A stretch of 64,000 nt of DNA from Lachancea mirantina (taxonomy: Eukaryota; Ascomycota; Saccharomycetes; Saccharomycetales; Saccharomycetaceae). The position numbers and the translations under genes were made by a program. This document shows positions 48,191 through 57,797 of the stretch, piece by piece (position 1 is the stretch's first letter; every line of letters begins with the position of its first letter). The DNA lies in assembly GCA_900074745.1 (NCBI GenBank), contig LT598468.1:248001-312000 (forward strand). The letters are read 5' to 3'. Under the pieces are notes generated by a model. The model was not told the DNA's origin. It was given only the letters and a program-made list of their open reading frames with translations, and did not search any database.

Positions 48191-51100
48191 ATGATGAACT
48201 TGAGAGACGCCTCATCGAGCAACATGAGTGGTGGACTCCCAGCGAGCTGGTTCACTAGCCATCCTCGTGTAAGAAATGGTGGTGGTGTGAATGATAGAGA
48301 GCGTATAAATCAAGAAAGTCGTGAGCGGGTATCAAGGATATCGCGAAACGAGACTGCACTACGGGATGCTTTTAGGTTCAGAGAAGAAAGGATCAGCGGG
48401 ATTGAATCACAGCGGGGCCTGGGATTGGAACAAGATGGTCGCTTAGACGGATTTCCAAACGCGGTACCATATTCCGATGTCCGAGACGCGCATCCTGTGG
48501 CAGGTGATGAAGATATTGAAATGCGCGATGAAGATGAAGAGGGTGAAAATGAAGAAGAAGAAGATTCAGACGCCATATTAGTGAGGGAGTTCGAATATAA
48601 AATACACAAGAAGCTTAACGAATGCGTCAAAGTGATTGAGAATAGGAGAGACTTGTTACTCTACTCGTTTGAGTCGGACAACGCGGTGTTGCAGCAAATC
48701 CAACAAAACCCTCAAAATGTTACAGACTGGGACTTCCATTCCAGTGTGAGCAGGTTACAGAGAATACGGTTGCGGGCAATTGAAATGGAAACTCTACAAT
48801 TACAACGCGCTAAAAGCTTTTTTCGCACTAAGATGGCGGAGTTTTATCGTGCTGTGCACAAATTTGCCGCTGCGAAAAACAGAGGAGAACATCCAATAAA
48901 TCCAGTTACTTTTTTCCAATCTGTTCTCACCGAAATTGATCCTTATCAAATGACAGGCATGAAGATGGTTTTAGCGTCCAAAAATGATACTCCCATGGTA
49001 TCGGAGCTCCCAAATAGCGGGAACTCTCCAATTGCTTCGTTTCACAATGCTTTCCCACAGCATCAGAAAGGGTTTCCCCTCAGAAGTCTGCCGCCCGAGA
49101 TTCTCAGCATGGTTCTTGATCGAGTCTCTCAAAAATCGGAAATTGCAAAATACCTCACGGTGTCCAAAGTGTGGGCTGAAATTATAGTCAAATTACTCTA
49201 CTATAGGCCTCATATCAACAAAAAACATCAATTGGACTTGTTCATGAAGACAATGGCAAAGCCCGGTTATATGACGGTTTTTGACTATAGAGCGATGATT
49301 AAGAGACTCAATTTTTCATTTGTCGGAGATTATATGACCGATGAGCAATTATTTCATTTTGTCGGATGTCCAAACCTCGAAAGACTCACTCTGGTATTTT
49401 GCAAGCATATCACGAGCTCATCGATATCTGCTGTACTTACCGGGTGCAAATTTTTGCAAAGTGTCGATATCACAGGTATTAAGGAGGTATCAGATAGCAT
49501 TTTCAACACTTTAGCATTGCAGTGTCGGCGTGTGCAAGGCTTTTATGTTCCGCAGGCAAGGGACGTTTCTTTAGAAGCTTTACAAACATTTGTTACCCAC
49601 GCACCCCTGCTAAAAAGGGTTAAGATTACCGCCAACTTTAATCTCAACGATGAACTCGTAACCCTTCTGGCTGACTTGTGCCCTTTGTTAGTCGAAGTTG
49701 ACATCACACTTTCTCCAAATGTGCACGATGAAAGTCTCGTTAAACTGTTTTGCCAACTCACTCAATTGCGGGAATTCAGGATCACTCACAATTCGGCCAT
49801 AACTGACAAATTTCTCAAGGAGGTTTCCCAAAAGGTTAGCAGCTTACCTGCATTGAGGTTGATAGACCTGTGCGACTGCGAGAACGTTACCGATAAGAGC
49901 GTTGAACTGCTGGTCGCTCTTGCGCCTAAGCTACGAAATGTCTTTTTGGGCAAGTGCAGTCGTATTACAGACAACTCCTTATTGTACCTCACTCATTTGG
50001 GGAAGAATTTACAGACTGTGCATTTTGGTCACTGCTTCAATGTAACAGACAATGGCGTGAGGCTATTGATTCAGTCCTGTCCGCGAATTCAGTATGTTGA
50101 TTTTGCTTGCTGTACTAATCTTACGAACAGGACTCTATATGCTCTTGCCGATTTGACTAAACTAAAGAGAATAGGGCTTGTAAAGTGCTCTCAAATGACT
50201 GACGAAGGCCTTCTTAATATGGTTGCGCTCCGAGGTCGCAGTGATACTTTAGAAAGAGTTCATCTCTCATACTGTTCCAATCTCACAATCTATCCGATTT
50301 ACGAGCTGCTCATGGCATGTCCAAAGCTTTCCCATCTTTCTTTGACGGCTGTACCATCCTTTTTGAGATCTGACATAACGGCCTTCTGTAGAGCAGCACC
50401 TTCTGATTTTAGTGAAAATCAAAAACAGATCTTTTGCGTCTTCTCCGGAAAAGGAGTTCATAAACTCAGGCACTATCTCATGGGATTAACTGCTCCGACA
50501 AGTGGACCCCAGTCCAACGTGCGCGAGGTGTTGACGAATTTCATTGTTACTAAAAATTTACTACATGAGGGAGAAGAAATCGAAAGCGGGGTGCAACGTG
50601 TTGGAAATGAAATCAATAACGAGACACCTGCGATTTTAGCAGCAACGCACAGTTTGACCCCTTTGAATGCTTTAAACAATAACGACTTCGCGTTTCAAAA
50701 CATCAACTTCGAACGCCTCGATCAAGTTTTTAGCTCTTTGCGCAGAGTTCAACAAGACAGAAACTTGACCGAACAGGATGTTGACCGGCTTTTTTCTCTG
50801 GTTGATGAGGACTTTTGTGAGGACCCAGATTCGGAGCAGTTTGGTGGAGCCGACGGTTGCGTCGCTCCTGAGGCGTCCGACGATCTGAATGCAGAGCTGG
50901 CTCAAATGATAAGAAAGTTTCATGAACTACAAGAGCGCATCTGCGACTTTGAAGTGAATGTCGCTAGTATGGTTAGAGTTCAGTTCCAATTTGCTGGTGC
51001 TCTGTTGAATGAGATGACTCACATTTATTTCCAAATGGTCGATTTAAATCGCTGCATATCGCAGATTCAGGACAGAGTGTACGACGTCGGGATAGAGCGA

Positions 51101-51517
51101 GATGTCAAAGGATTAACTGTGTGGAGAATGATGTGGCTTGAAAAATTCGAGCAAGTGATGGAAAAATACAAGCTCACGACCATCGTATTGAGACTTTATC
51201 TTAGAGACAATGTAGCCGCTTTGACTAGGCAGCGCGAAATTTTTCTGGCACGGCAACGTGCGGCCCTTGCTATCCCGCCAGGAGATCAAGATGTAGATTC
51301 TCATCATGAAGGTGAAGCTTGGAACGCTATGGGAGATCGAGTGAGCCTTTGGCAACGTTTTGAACTACGCAATGACCTGCGAATGATTCAATTTGGATTG
51401 AGAGGAGATCCTGCTATAACTGCAGATCTTCCCGTCGCACCTAATTTTGTTCCAGAGGCAAGCGAGGAGCCCTCCACCACAACTCCAGATGATGACGAGT
51501 CATTGGAAAATGCATGA
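48191..51517 (+). CDS. GRR1: Grr1, F-box/LRR substrate receptor of SCF ubiquitin ligase
   Basis: 1108 aa (yeast 1151). Targets G1 cyclins Cln1/2, Mth1 and other proteins for ubiquitination; needed for glucose induction of HXT genes and for SPS amino-acid signalling, so it acts upstream of the STP1 encoded at the left of this window. Acidic segment (about 110-135). The F-box is at about 293-338 (FPLRSLPPEILSMVLDRVSQ). Cysteine-containing leucine-rich repeats follow at about 390-715 (CPNLERLTLVFCKHITSSSI, LRLIDLCDCENVTDKSVELL, LQTVHFGHCFNVTDNGVRLL). A helical C-terminal region follows. Convergent with BIR1. Confidence 0.97.
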   Translation: MMNLRDASSSNMSGGLPASWFTSHPRVRNGGGVNDRERINQESRERVSRISRNETALRDAFRFREERISGIESQRGLGLEQDGRLDGFPNAVPYSDVRDAHPVAGDEDIEMRDEDEEGENEEEEDSDAILVREFEYKIHKKLNECVKVIENRRDLLLYSFESDNAVLQQIQQNPQNVTDWDFHSSVSRLQRIRLRAIEMETLQLQRAKSFFRTKMAEFYRAVHKFAAAKNRGEHPINPVTFFQSVLTEIDPYQMTGMKMVLASKNDTPMVSELPNSGNSPIASFHNAFPQHQKGFPLRSLPPEILSMVLDRVSQKSEIAKYLTVSKVWAEIIVKLLYYRPHINKKHQLDLFMKTMAKPGYMTVFDYRAMIKRLNFSFVGDYMTDEQLFHFVGCPNLERLTLVFCKHITSSSISAVLTGCKFLQSVDITGIKEVSDSIFNTLALQCRRVQGFYVPQARDVSLEALQTFVTHAPLLKRVKITANFNLNDELVTLLADLCPLLVEVDITLSPNVHDESLVKLFCQLTQLREFRITHNSAITDKFLKEVSQKVSSLPALRLIDLCDCENVTDKSVELLVALAPKLRNVFLGKCSRITDNSLLYLTHLGKNLQTVHFGHCFNVTDNGVRLLIQSCPRIQYVDFACCTNLTNRTLYALADLTKLKRIGLVKCSQMTDEGLLNMVALRGRSDTLERVHLSYCSNLTIYPIYELLMACPKLSHLSLTAVPSFLRSDITAFCRAAPSDFSENQKQIFCVFSGKGVHKLRHYLMGLTAPTSGPQSNVREVLTNFIVTKNLLHEGEEIESGVQRVGNEINNETPAILAATHSLTPLNALNNNDFAFQNINFERLDQVFSSLRRVQQDRNLTEQDVDRLFSLVDEDFCEDPDSEQFGGADGCVAPEASDDLNAELAQMIRKFHELQERICDFEVNVASMVRVQFQFAGALLNEMTHIYFQMVDLNRCISQIQDRVYDVGIERDVKGLTVWRMMWLEKFEQVMEKYKLTTIVLRLYLRDNVAALTRQREIFLARQRAALAIPPGDQDVDSHHEGEAWNAMGDRVSLWQRFELRNDLRMIQFGLRGDPAITADLPVAPNFVPEASEEPSTTTPDDDESLENA

Positions 51518-51588
51518 CTATTTACAGCTTCAGTTCACTTCTAGATATTTTTTATTGTTTAAAGCAGGCTTTAAAACAGTGCGTTCAT

Positions 51589-54354
51589 TTAGTTTTCTAC
51601 ATCCTTAGGTGGCCATACGCTAAAAGCTCTTGCCACTTCTGCAAGAGTTTCATCGTCACTTATCCTTTCAATGCAATTCTTTGCATCGCTAAACTTTTCT
51701 TCAAGAGCTTGCATTTTATTTGCCAGTTCTTCAGCAAAGCTTCTTTTCAATTCCTGTTCTTTGTTATCCAGCCACGACACGAAATTTAAGTCTTGCTCCT
51801 CAGATGGCATTTTATTAAAGAAAAAATGGAGATCCCCATTCTTGTCGTTAGACAACGAAGCATCTTTATAGTTAATGTATCTCAAAAGCCTATGCAAATA
51901 ACTCCTCAAAAGGAGGCGATTCTCTTCATGCTTTGTGATGTCTCTGTTTCCAATATTCTTTCCCCAGGGCTCATGGCTTTGGACACCATTGCCATGCATC
52001 TTATTCCAAGAACTTTCATGATCTTCTTTCTTGTTGTTCAGTGTAGTGATAGGCATGAATTCTACGCTGGTGTGCTTGGCCGAAGAGGAAAAGGCGCGAG
52101 TTGGAGTTTCGGCGGCATCATTCAGATTAATAGTGTTCGGGCCGGGTCTTCTCACAAAGGTAGAGCGGGGAGTTAAATCATCTTCCTTACTTGCTGGACG
52201 CCTTGGAGAAGAGGTTTTAGGCGTCCCATGAGACTGAAGCTCGCTTTCATCGAACGCTACGTGGTCTGAGGGAGGACTTGGAAATTTTCTGCCACTGTTC
52301 CCATCAAATGCCTCTTGGTTTCCTACCTCAATGCCCTCTTGTGTCTCAGGTCGGTACAAACATGATTTAGCGTCGTCATTGTGTGTTTGAATTGCCACAT
52401 GCTCATGATCACTGGGAGCAGTGTTCCGAATGTTGTTCTGAATATGGATTTTAGGCTCATCGCTGTCATGTCTTGGAAGGGCCTCTTGTTCACCATTAAC
52501 ACTAGTGATAGGGCTTTTTACCGGGCTTGAATACGCATTGAGCGATTTTTCTGAATCACTATCTTCACTCATATTAATATTCATGTCTATGCCATCCAAT
52601 TTTCTCGCCTTGGATGTATCGATATCAGGCGAGGCCATAACGGACTTATTAAGCGACGGTGATCTAGCTTGGTCCTGCTCATCTTCGTCAGGATTAGAGG
52701 GGCACACATCTCCTGTGATCTCTTTCGTTTGACTTGCAAGAGATTTTGATTTAAATGCGCTCTCAGGTATCACAAATTCACTGTTTCCTTGAGTGCTGAA
52801 GCTGAAAGCATCAAAGCTATCGTCTAGAATTGGGTTTGTGTTCTCAATTCTCAGCGAAGAGTTTCGACTTTTGAAATTCAGCACAATACTTTTATTAGAA
52901 TGGTAATCGAGCATATCCAGATCATCCCTTGCGTCTAGAAGTTGGCCACGGCTTCTTGAGTTCAATTTTACTCGTCTTTGAGGCAAAGTTTCAGGGTTTG
53001 TAGCTTTTATCTCAATTCGGGATTCAAGCTCGCTTGGCCGCTGCGGTGAATCCAGAGGTATCCCTTCAGTTGTGCCAGCTTTTTCAACTCCAGATACAAG
53101 GCCCTTGTTAGAATTGGACGTACTGACAGGTATCATCGGAGGCACATCTTGAGGTGATTTGTTCTGATTTCCGACACGTTTAGAATCATCGACGCTTTCT
53201 AGTTTTATTGCAGTGCCGATTTTTCTCGGCCTTCCCCTTTTCCTTTTTGGCCCAAAAACAAGCTCGCTTCCTTGTATTTCCCGTGAGTTTCCGGTATCAG
53301 GTCTCCCATCAGCTGTATTCAAATTTGAAATATCCGGTGAATTTTTGCGAGGCCTTCCACGTTTTCTTACTTCTTTGGGCGCTTCTTTCTCTTCTGCACT
53401 CACAACTTTTCTGGGCCTTCCTCTTTTAGACTTGGTCTCATCGCTTCGAAGTTCCTCATCCAGTTGCTTTATTTGCTTTAGAAAGAGTTGCCTATAATCC
53501 AAGCCCAGCTCGACTTGAGTATACCGCGTTGGATCTTCTTGAAATCGTCGTTTCAAATCGTCAATCAACAACTTGTTATCGTGTTCTTGGAAGAAATAAC
53601 ACTCACCTCCATCAGAGCACTTAAAATGTTCCCATAAGGGGTCATCCTGGTTTTCCCACGACGCAATGACCTTGGTGCAGTACACGCAAAAAGTTGCATC
53701 GGGAAAACTTTCGTACGTCCCTGAAGTATCGATGCTGTTTTCATACCGAAATAAACCAGCGTTTGCCATTCGTGAGGCAGAAAGTGAATTTTCATTTTCA
53801 TTTTCATTTCCGTGAATCCAGTTGTGCTTGAAGGTCGTTTCTCGAAATTCTACCAAGTTTTTCGCCATAGGGTTGTTATAACCTGCCACATTCTTCAAAT
53901 CAAAATCGTTTTCCGTTTCCATTATTTTCAATTTGAGAATGGCATTTAAGCAACCCGAATTATCGCTCAAATGTTTTTTGAGAACATTGCAAAGCGTCAT
54001 TGTAAGGGTCTTACTTCGACAATCGTGGAAATCTACTGTCGCGCACCGGCAAAAAACACAATGAACTCTGTCTCGAATGACTGAATTCGTTTCTGCATCA
54101 AATTTAGGCTCATAAGAAAATCCCAATAGCGCAATAGCCTTGGGAGGAATAACTTTATAAGGCCACGAACATCTCTTTCCTTCGAGGTTGATCGACTCAT
54201 TAAAAGTTTCAAATCGCTGTCGGAGGTCCATCAACTGAATATCATTATCGCTAGACTCTTTTATCTCCATCCACTTTTGTAGATTTCTCTTTGAAATGGT
54301 GTTCACTTGATAATCTGTTGTTTTGTTTTTCATGAACGTCTTCATCATCAACAT
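51589..54354 (-). CDS. BIR1: Bir1, survivin-like chromosomal passenger protein with three AT-hooks
   Basis: 921 aa (yeast 954). Scaffold of the chromosomal passenger complex with Sli15, Nbl1 and Ipl1/Aurora B. Two BIR domains are in the N-terminal third: about 35-110 (RQRFETF ... VHCVFCRCATVDFHDC) and about 170-260 (NAGLFRYE ... ATFCVYC ... HFKCSDGGECYFF). Three AT-hook cores, RGRPRK, occur at about 309, 330 and 372, each in a basic setting. I know of none in the S. cerevisiae protein. A Ser/Thr/Asp-rich middle and a C-terminal helix (LNFVSWLDNKEQELKRSF) follow. The start is the first ATG, 54354; codons further upstream are open only from GTG. Confidence 0.92.
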   Translation of the reverse strand: MLMMKTFMKNKTTDYQVNTISKRNLQKWMEIKESSDNDIQLMDLRQRFETFNESINLEGKRCSWPYKVIPPKAIALLGFSYEPKFDAETNSVIRDRVHCVFCRCATVDFHDCRSKTLTMTLCNVLKKHLSDNSGCLNAILKLKIMETENDFDLKNVAGYNNPMAKNLVEFRETTFKHNWIHGNENENENSLSASRMANAGLFRYENSIDTSGTYESFPDATFCVYCTKVIASWENQDDPLWEHFKCSDGGECYFFQEHDNKLLIDDLKRRFQEDPTRYTQVELGLDYRQLFLKQIKQLDEELRSDETKSKRGRPRKVVSAEEKEAPKEVRKRGRPRKNSPDISNLNTADGRPDTGNSREIQGSELVFGPKRKRGRPRKIGTAIKLESVDDSKRVGNQNKSPQDVPPMIPVSTSNSNKGLVSGVEKAGTTEGIPLDSPQRPSELESRIEIKATNPETLPQRRVKLNSRSRGQLLDARDDLDMLDYHSNKSIVLNFKSRNSSLRIENTNPILDDSFDAFSFSTQGNSEFVIPESAFKSKSLASQTKEITGDVCPSNPDEDEQDQARSPSLNKSVMASPDIDTSKARKLDGIDMNINMSEDSDSEKSLNAYSSPVKSPITSVNGEQEALPRHDSDEPKIHIQNNIRNTAPSDHEHVAIQTHNDDAKSCLYRPETQEGIEVGNQEAFDGNSGRKFPSPPSDHVAFDESELQSHGTPKTSSPRRPASKEDDLTPRSTFVRRPGPNTINLNDAAETPTRAFSSSAKHTSVEFMPITTLNNKKEDHESSWNKMHGNGVQSHEPWGKNIGNRDITKHEENRLLLRSYLHRLLRYINYKDASLSNDKNGDLHFFFNKMPSEEQDLNFVSWLDNKEQELKRSFAEELANKMQALEEKFSDAKNCIERISDDETLAEVARAFSVWPPKDVEN

Positions 54355-54572
54355 CTCCGAAACCAACTTTACGATGAGAATCACACTGGAACTACATATA
54401 CATATACATATATAAACGGTTTATGCCTGGAATTGAGTTTAGCTCCTCTATTGTAATGAGTAGTAAATGGTTTGGTAAAATTCAGGAGGGTCGAGTTAAT
54501 CAGAAATTACCTTTTGTCGCCGTACTTGCATGAGCTGATATTTATTCATAGGATGCTGATGCACACTCTAGT

Positions 54573-55772
54573 TTAGTCAGTTTCATCTTCATCTTCCGAT
54601 TCTGCCGTCTGCAACCAAGTCACGAAGGGCTTAGCAGCTCTGCGAACTTTTTTAGAAACGTCCTTTGGAACGAATTTCTTAGAGCTCTTGGTACTGAACC
54701 TTATGATCTCTTCCTCGGATATGATGTCGTTGTTGTATAGTTGAACCAAAATTTTGGGTAGAGAAGGGATCAACTCTTTGTGCTGAAGACCCAAGAATCT
54801 TTCTAGACCACCAAGGAAGTTTCTTTCAAATTCCTCGTCAATGAAAAGTTTCTTGAAGAACGCAGTGTGGTCAGCAATTTCTTCGACAATGTCTTTGTCA
54901 AACAAAGATTGGGCCAGGACCGCAGCTAATTTGGGTTCTTGCAACAATTCCATATCAGCAGCATTTTTGTAAAGTTCCACGTCAGATGGAATCTCCTCGC
55001 TAGATAAAATCCATTCACCGTACTCGTCCAACTTGGAAAGACCTTCATCAAGGTCGCCGTTGGCAGCGCTGAGCTCTTTGGCGCGCGCTCTGATGGCCTC
55101 TTCCGACATGTCTACGGCCCAGTCATCGTTGTTTACCTCGATGCTCTCTAGAGTGGACGCGGCAGCCGCGATTTGACGTGCAAGTTCGTCATCGTCAGAG
55201 TCCACGTCGGCTTTGGATTGAGCAGCGGAAGATTGAGATTTACCCTGTGCGATGTCACTAATCGAAACACCACCACCACGCACGTTAGCAGACGCAGTAG
55301 CAGATTTCTTCTTCTTTTTGGAGTCTTCCATAGACTCTGGAGGGTTTTTCAGAATGAAAGACGACAGTTTGTGACGAAGATCCATCTCGGTCCTCTTACC
55401 ACACGCTTTACAGTCCCTGACAAGGAAACCATTTTTCGTAATTACGATTTCAGTTTCTGGGTTCTTACAGCTGCCACACAGTACGAATTTGTTAATAAAC
55501 CCGTCAAGCACATCTTGAAGTTTGGCGGGTTCGTGAGCACCATTTACCAAATAACGATCCTTATCCACCGATATACTTGTCTGAGCACCCAGTTCAAACC
55601 CAAAGTACTTGATAATGTAAGGAGTAGGTCTGTTTAACGCATGAGCCACGTCAGAAACGTTCAACACAGCCGTCTTGATACCGTTACCACGGCCTTCAAC
55701 TTTGGCCTGGATTGGAGGCATCTTGTAACGGTAAAAGGGATCATTGTTGTCTCTGCAAATGTTTATGGACAT
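54573..55772 (-). CDS. TIF5: eIF5, GTPase-activating translation initiation factor
   Basis: 399 aa (yeast 405). Stimulates GTP hydrolysis by eIF2 in the 43S/48S complex at the start codon and organises the multifactor complex. The N-terminal domain carries the catalytic Arg15 and the conserved Lys33 and Lys55. A C4 zinc finger follows (Cys99, Cys102, Cys121, Cys124). Linker residues 165-250 are Lys/Ser-rich then acidic. The C-terminal W2/HEAT domain with acidic and aromatic boxes (about 240-399) binds eIF1, eIF2-beta and eIF3c. YPR041W lies here amid YJR genes, flanked by BIR1 and EMC2. Confidence 0.98.
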   Translation of the reverse strand: MSINICRDNNDPFYRYKMPPIQAKVEGRGNGIKTAVLNVSDVAHALNRPTPYIIKYFGFELGAQTSISVDKDRYLVNGAHEPAKLQDVLDGFINKFVLCGSCKNPETEIVITKNGFLVRDCKACGKRTEMDLRHKLSSFILKNPPESMEDSKKKKKSATASANVRGGGVSISDIAQGKSQSSAAQSKADVDSDDDELARQIAAAASTLESIEVNNDDWAVDMSEEAIRARAKELSAANGDLDEGLSKLDEYGEWILSSEEIPSDVELYKNAADMELLQEPKLAAVLAQSLFDKDIVEEIADHTAFFKKLFIDEEFERNFLGGLERFLGLQHKELIPSLPKILVQLYNNDIISEEEIIRFSTKSSKKFVPKDVSKKVRRAAKPFVTWLQTAESEDEDETD

Positions 55773-56851
55773 TCTGGAACTTCAGTATTGGGTATTAGAG
55801 TCTAAGTAAACAACAGAAAGCTTCTCTTGATGGAGTGAAGTTTGCGATTGTCTTGAACTTCACTGATTTAGATGAGTTATTCAAAATTTTTCACTACAGT
55901 ACAGAGTGATCAAGCTGTCACTAGTTAATATGTCAGTATTACCGATCTGATCAAGAGAGCGTGCATCCAAGCATTTTGAGGTTTGATGCTAGTTAAAACC
56001 CTCAAAATGACGCAATATAACTCAGGCTTTATATAACAATTCTTAAAGTTTCAGGATTGCGCCAGGTCAAGGCTTGATCACGATGTCAATGTCACAACGA
56101 TCAGTATTTCCAATGCTAGCACCCTTGTTTACATACCCATGAGCAGCCCATTTAAACTACTAAGAATAAATTGTGGAATGATCTTGAATCTAATCTGATC
56201 CATTCCGTTACCTACTATTTGCCTTAGTATATTTAAAAAAGAGACGCACCAAAGACACGAAAATTTATCGGAAAATGGCCAAGAAGCGTATTTACCAGCG
56301 TAAACCTCCCTCAGTGCAAAAGTTTACCTCTAAAAGAGTATTAACTTTAAAAGGCCAATACTTTTTCTGGAAAGTAGCTTCGCCGATAACTCTAGTCAGT
56401 GGGCCCCAGTGATGATACTCAGAAACAGAAAAACCTTCAGTGATGAACATTTCAAGACTTCTCAATTGTTCTCCGTTTTAGAGATCCAAAGTTTTGGTGC
56501 AATGAACAGGTAAGGATTATCACGATTGAGAAAAGAGTCCACTTTATTACTTTCGACGCTCAGTTAGAGTGTCCATACTGTTCACTAAAACAGGACAAAA
56601 AGGTTACAAAGCTCACGAACTAAGAATCTTTTGATGTACTCACAAAACGTTTGGACCATGAACAGGTATCAGAACTCGCTTAAGAATGCTTTTTAGAATG
56701 CCAAATCTGTAGCTAACCCTCAACTGTCGTTCAGGTCACGTGGTACTAGTAGAATAAACCATAATGTCTTTTGAAGAATTGTCGAGGTCTTGTTGGTAAG
56801 TAAATCCTCCAACTATTTGGGCCACAGCTTGTTTGATCCACTCAAGGTATC
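55773..56851. other. Intergenic region TIF5-EMC2 with coding-like remnants
   Basis: 1079 bp between divergent genes. It contains a 45-codon ORF and a downstream decayed-looking frame (listed next), a CACGTG box at 56737, and an 11-codon upstream ORF (56763-56798) in the EMC2 5' flank. Confidence 0.55.
56275..56713 (+). pseudogene. Possible decayed small gene between TIF5 and EMC2
   Basis: An ATG-started frame of 45 codons (56275-56412, MAKKRIYQRKPPSVQKF...) is strongly basic. It is followed in another frame by coding-like blocks up to 56713 that are interrupted by at least two stops. The second part carries Cys pairs (LECPYC near 56574, FLECQIC near 56700) spaced as in small zinc-binding modules. 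I do not recognise the parent. Alternatives are chance or a fast-evolving small gene consisting only of the first 45 codons. Confidence 0.3.
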
Positions 56852-57709
56852 ATGGAGGCGCTAAGGAAACGATTCTTAACAATATATGAAACAAAGTTTT
56901 TCAGTATTGCTCCCCCTAATGAGATTGTAGAGCTTTACAATGAGCTGAAAGCATATCTGAAAGTAGTGGATCCAGCGCTCAGCCAAACCGACTACATGTC
57001 ATTAATGCATATGCTGTTCGACCTGTGCATATACAATGGGAAGGATATCGAAGCACAGGTTATTTACAAGACGCTAGAGGACAGATTCGGCGATAATTCG
57101 CCGTATCTCCATGTCATGCAGGCCACCATGATGCAAGTCAACGAAAATGATGTTACAGCAGAAAAGTACTTGCAAGAACTGCTGGACAGAGTTCTGGAGT
57201 ACGATACCGATATTTTGGACTACTTGCTTGTCAGCAAAAAGCTGCTATCAATAAGAAAACGGTCTCTTTCCAGGGAAAAGTATATCAGCGAGTTACTCAA
57301 CTTGTCTGAAAAGTTCCCTCTTGACGGTGAGACATGGACTGCCCTTGCCACTGAATATCTCGAAGCGGGCCAACTCGACAGAGCTGCATTTTGTCTCGAA
57401 GAAGTACTTTGCATTGCGCCTTTCAATTATATTTGTTTTGCTCAGCTCGGTGAAGTTTTGTACTATAAGGCGCTTCGGGACAAAAAGGGTAAGAAAGATG
57501 TTCTTCAGGACTCTTTGAATAATTTTCTGCGTAGTGTGGAACTTTCAGAAACTTACTTGAAGGGCTGGGCTTTTGTTGCAAAGATAACTGGCATCCTAGA
57601 CGGTAAGAAAGCTCTTCACAGCTTGGCGAAGAAGAAGCTAGAAGAAATAAATCAAAACAGTGATAGCCACGACCACATGATAGCTAAAATCATTTTAGAC
57701 AAATTGTAG
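56852..57709 (+). CDS. EMC2: Emc2, TPR subunit of the ER membrane protein complex
   Basis: 285 aa (yeast 292). Cytosolic TPR scaffold of the EMC, which inserts tail-anchored and multi-spanning proteins into the ER. TPR-type helices run from about 80 to 265, including FPLDGETWTALATEYLEAGQ and LDRAAFCLEEVLCIAPFNYI (about 148-190), the best conserved part. The first ATG of the long frame is used (MEALRKRFLTIYETK aligns with the yeast start). Convergent with TIP41. Confidence 0.94.
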   Translation: MEALRKRFLTIYETKFFSIAPPNEIVELYNELKAYLKVVDPALSQTDYMSLMHMLFDLCIYNGKDIEAQVIYKTLEDRFGDNSPYLHVMQATMMQVNENDVTAEKYLQELLDRVLEYDTDILDYLLVSKKLLSIRKRSLSREKYISELLNLSEKFPLDGETWTALATEYLEAGQLDRAAFCLEEVLCIAPFNYICFAQLGEVLYYKALRDKKGKKDVLQDSLNNFLRSVELSETYLKGWAFVAKITGILDGKKALHSLAKKKLEEINQNSDSHDHMIAKIILDKL

Positions 57710-57797
57710 TCGAACTATCGTTTCTAGCTAACTTCTCGATATGTATCATAAATTAAACACTTTAGAGGATGAGTTCTAAATTCCAGTTACCGTACGA

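Noticed and set aside
56405-56450. Box C/D snoRNA suggested by two TGATGA motifs
   Set aside because: No matching D/D' boxes, terminal stem or guide complementarity could be recognised.
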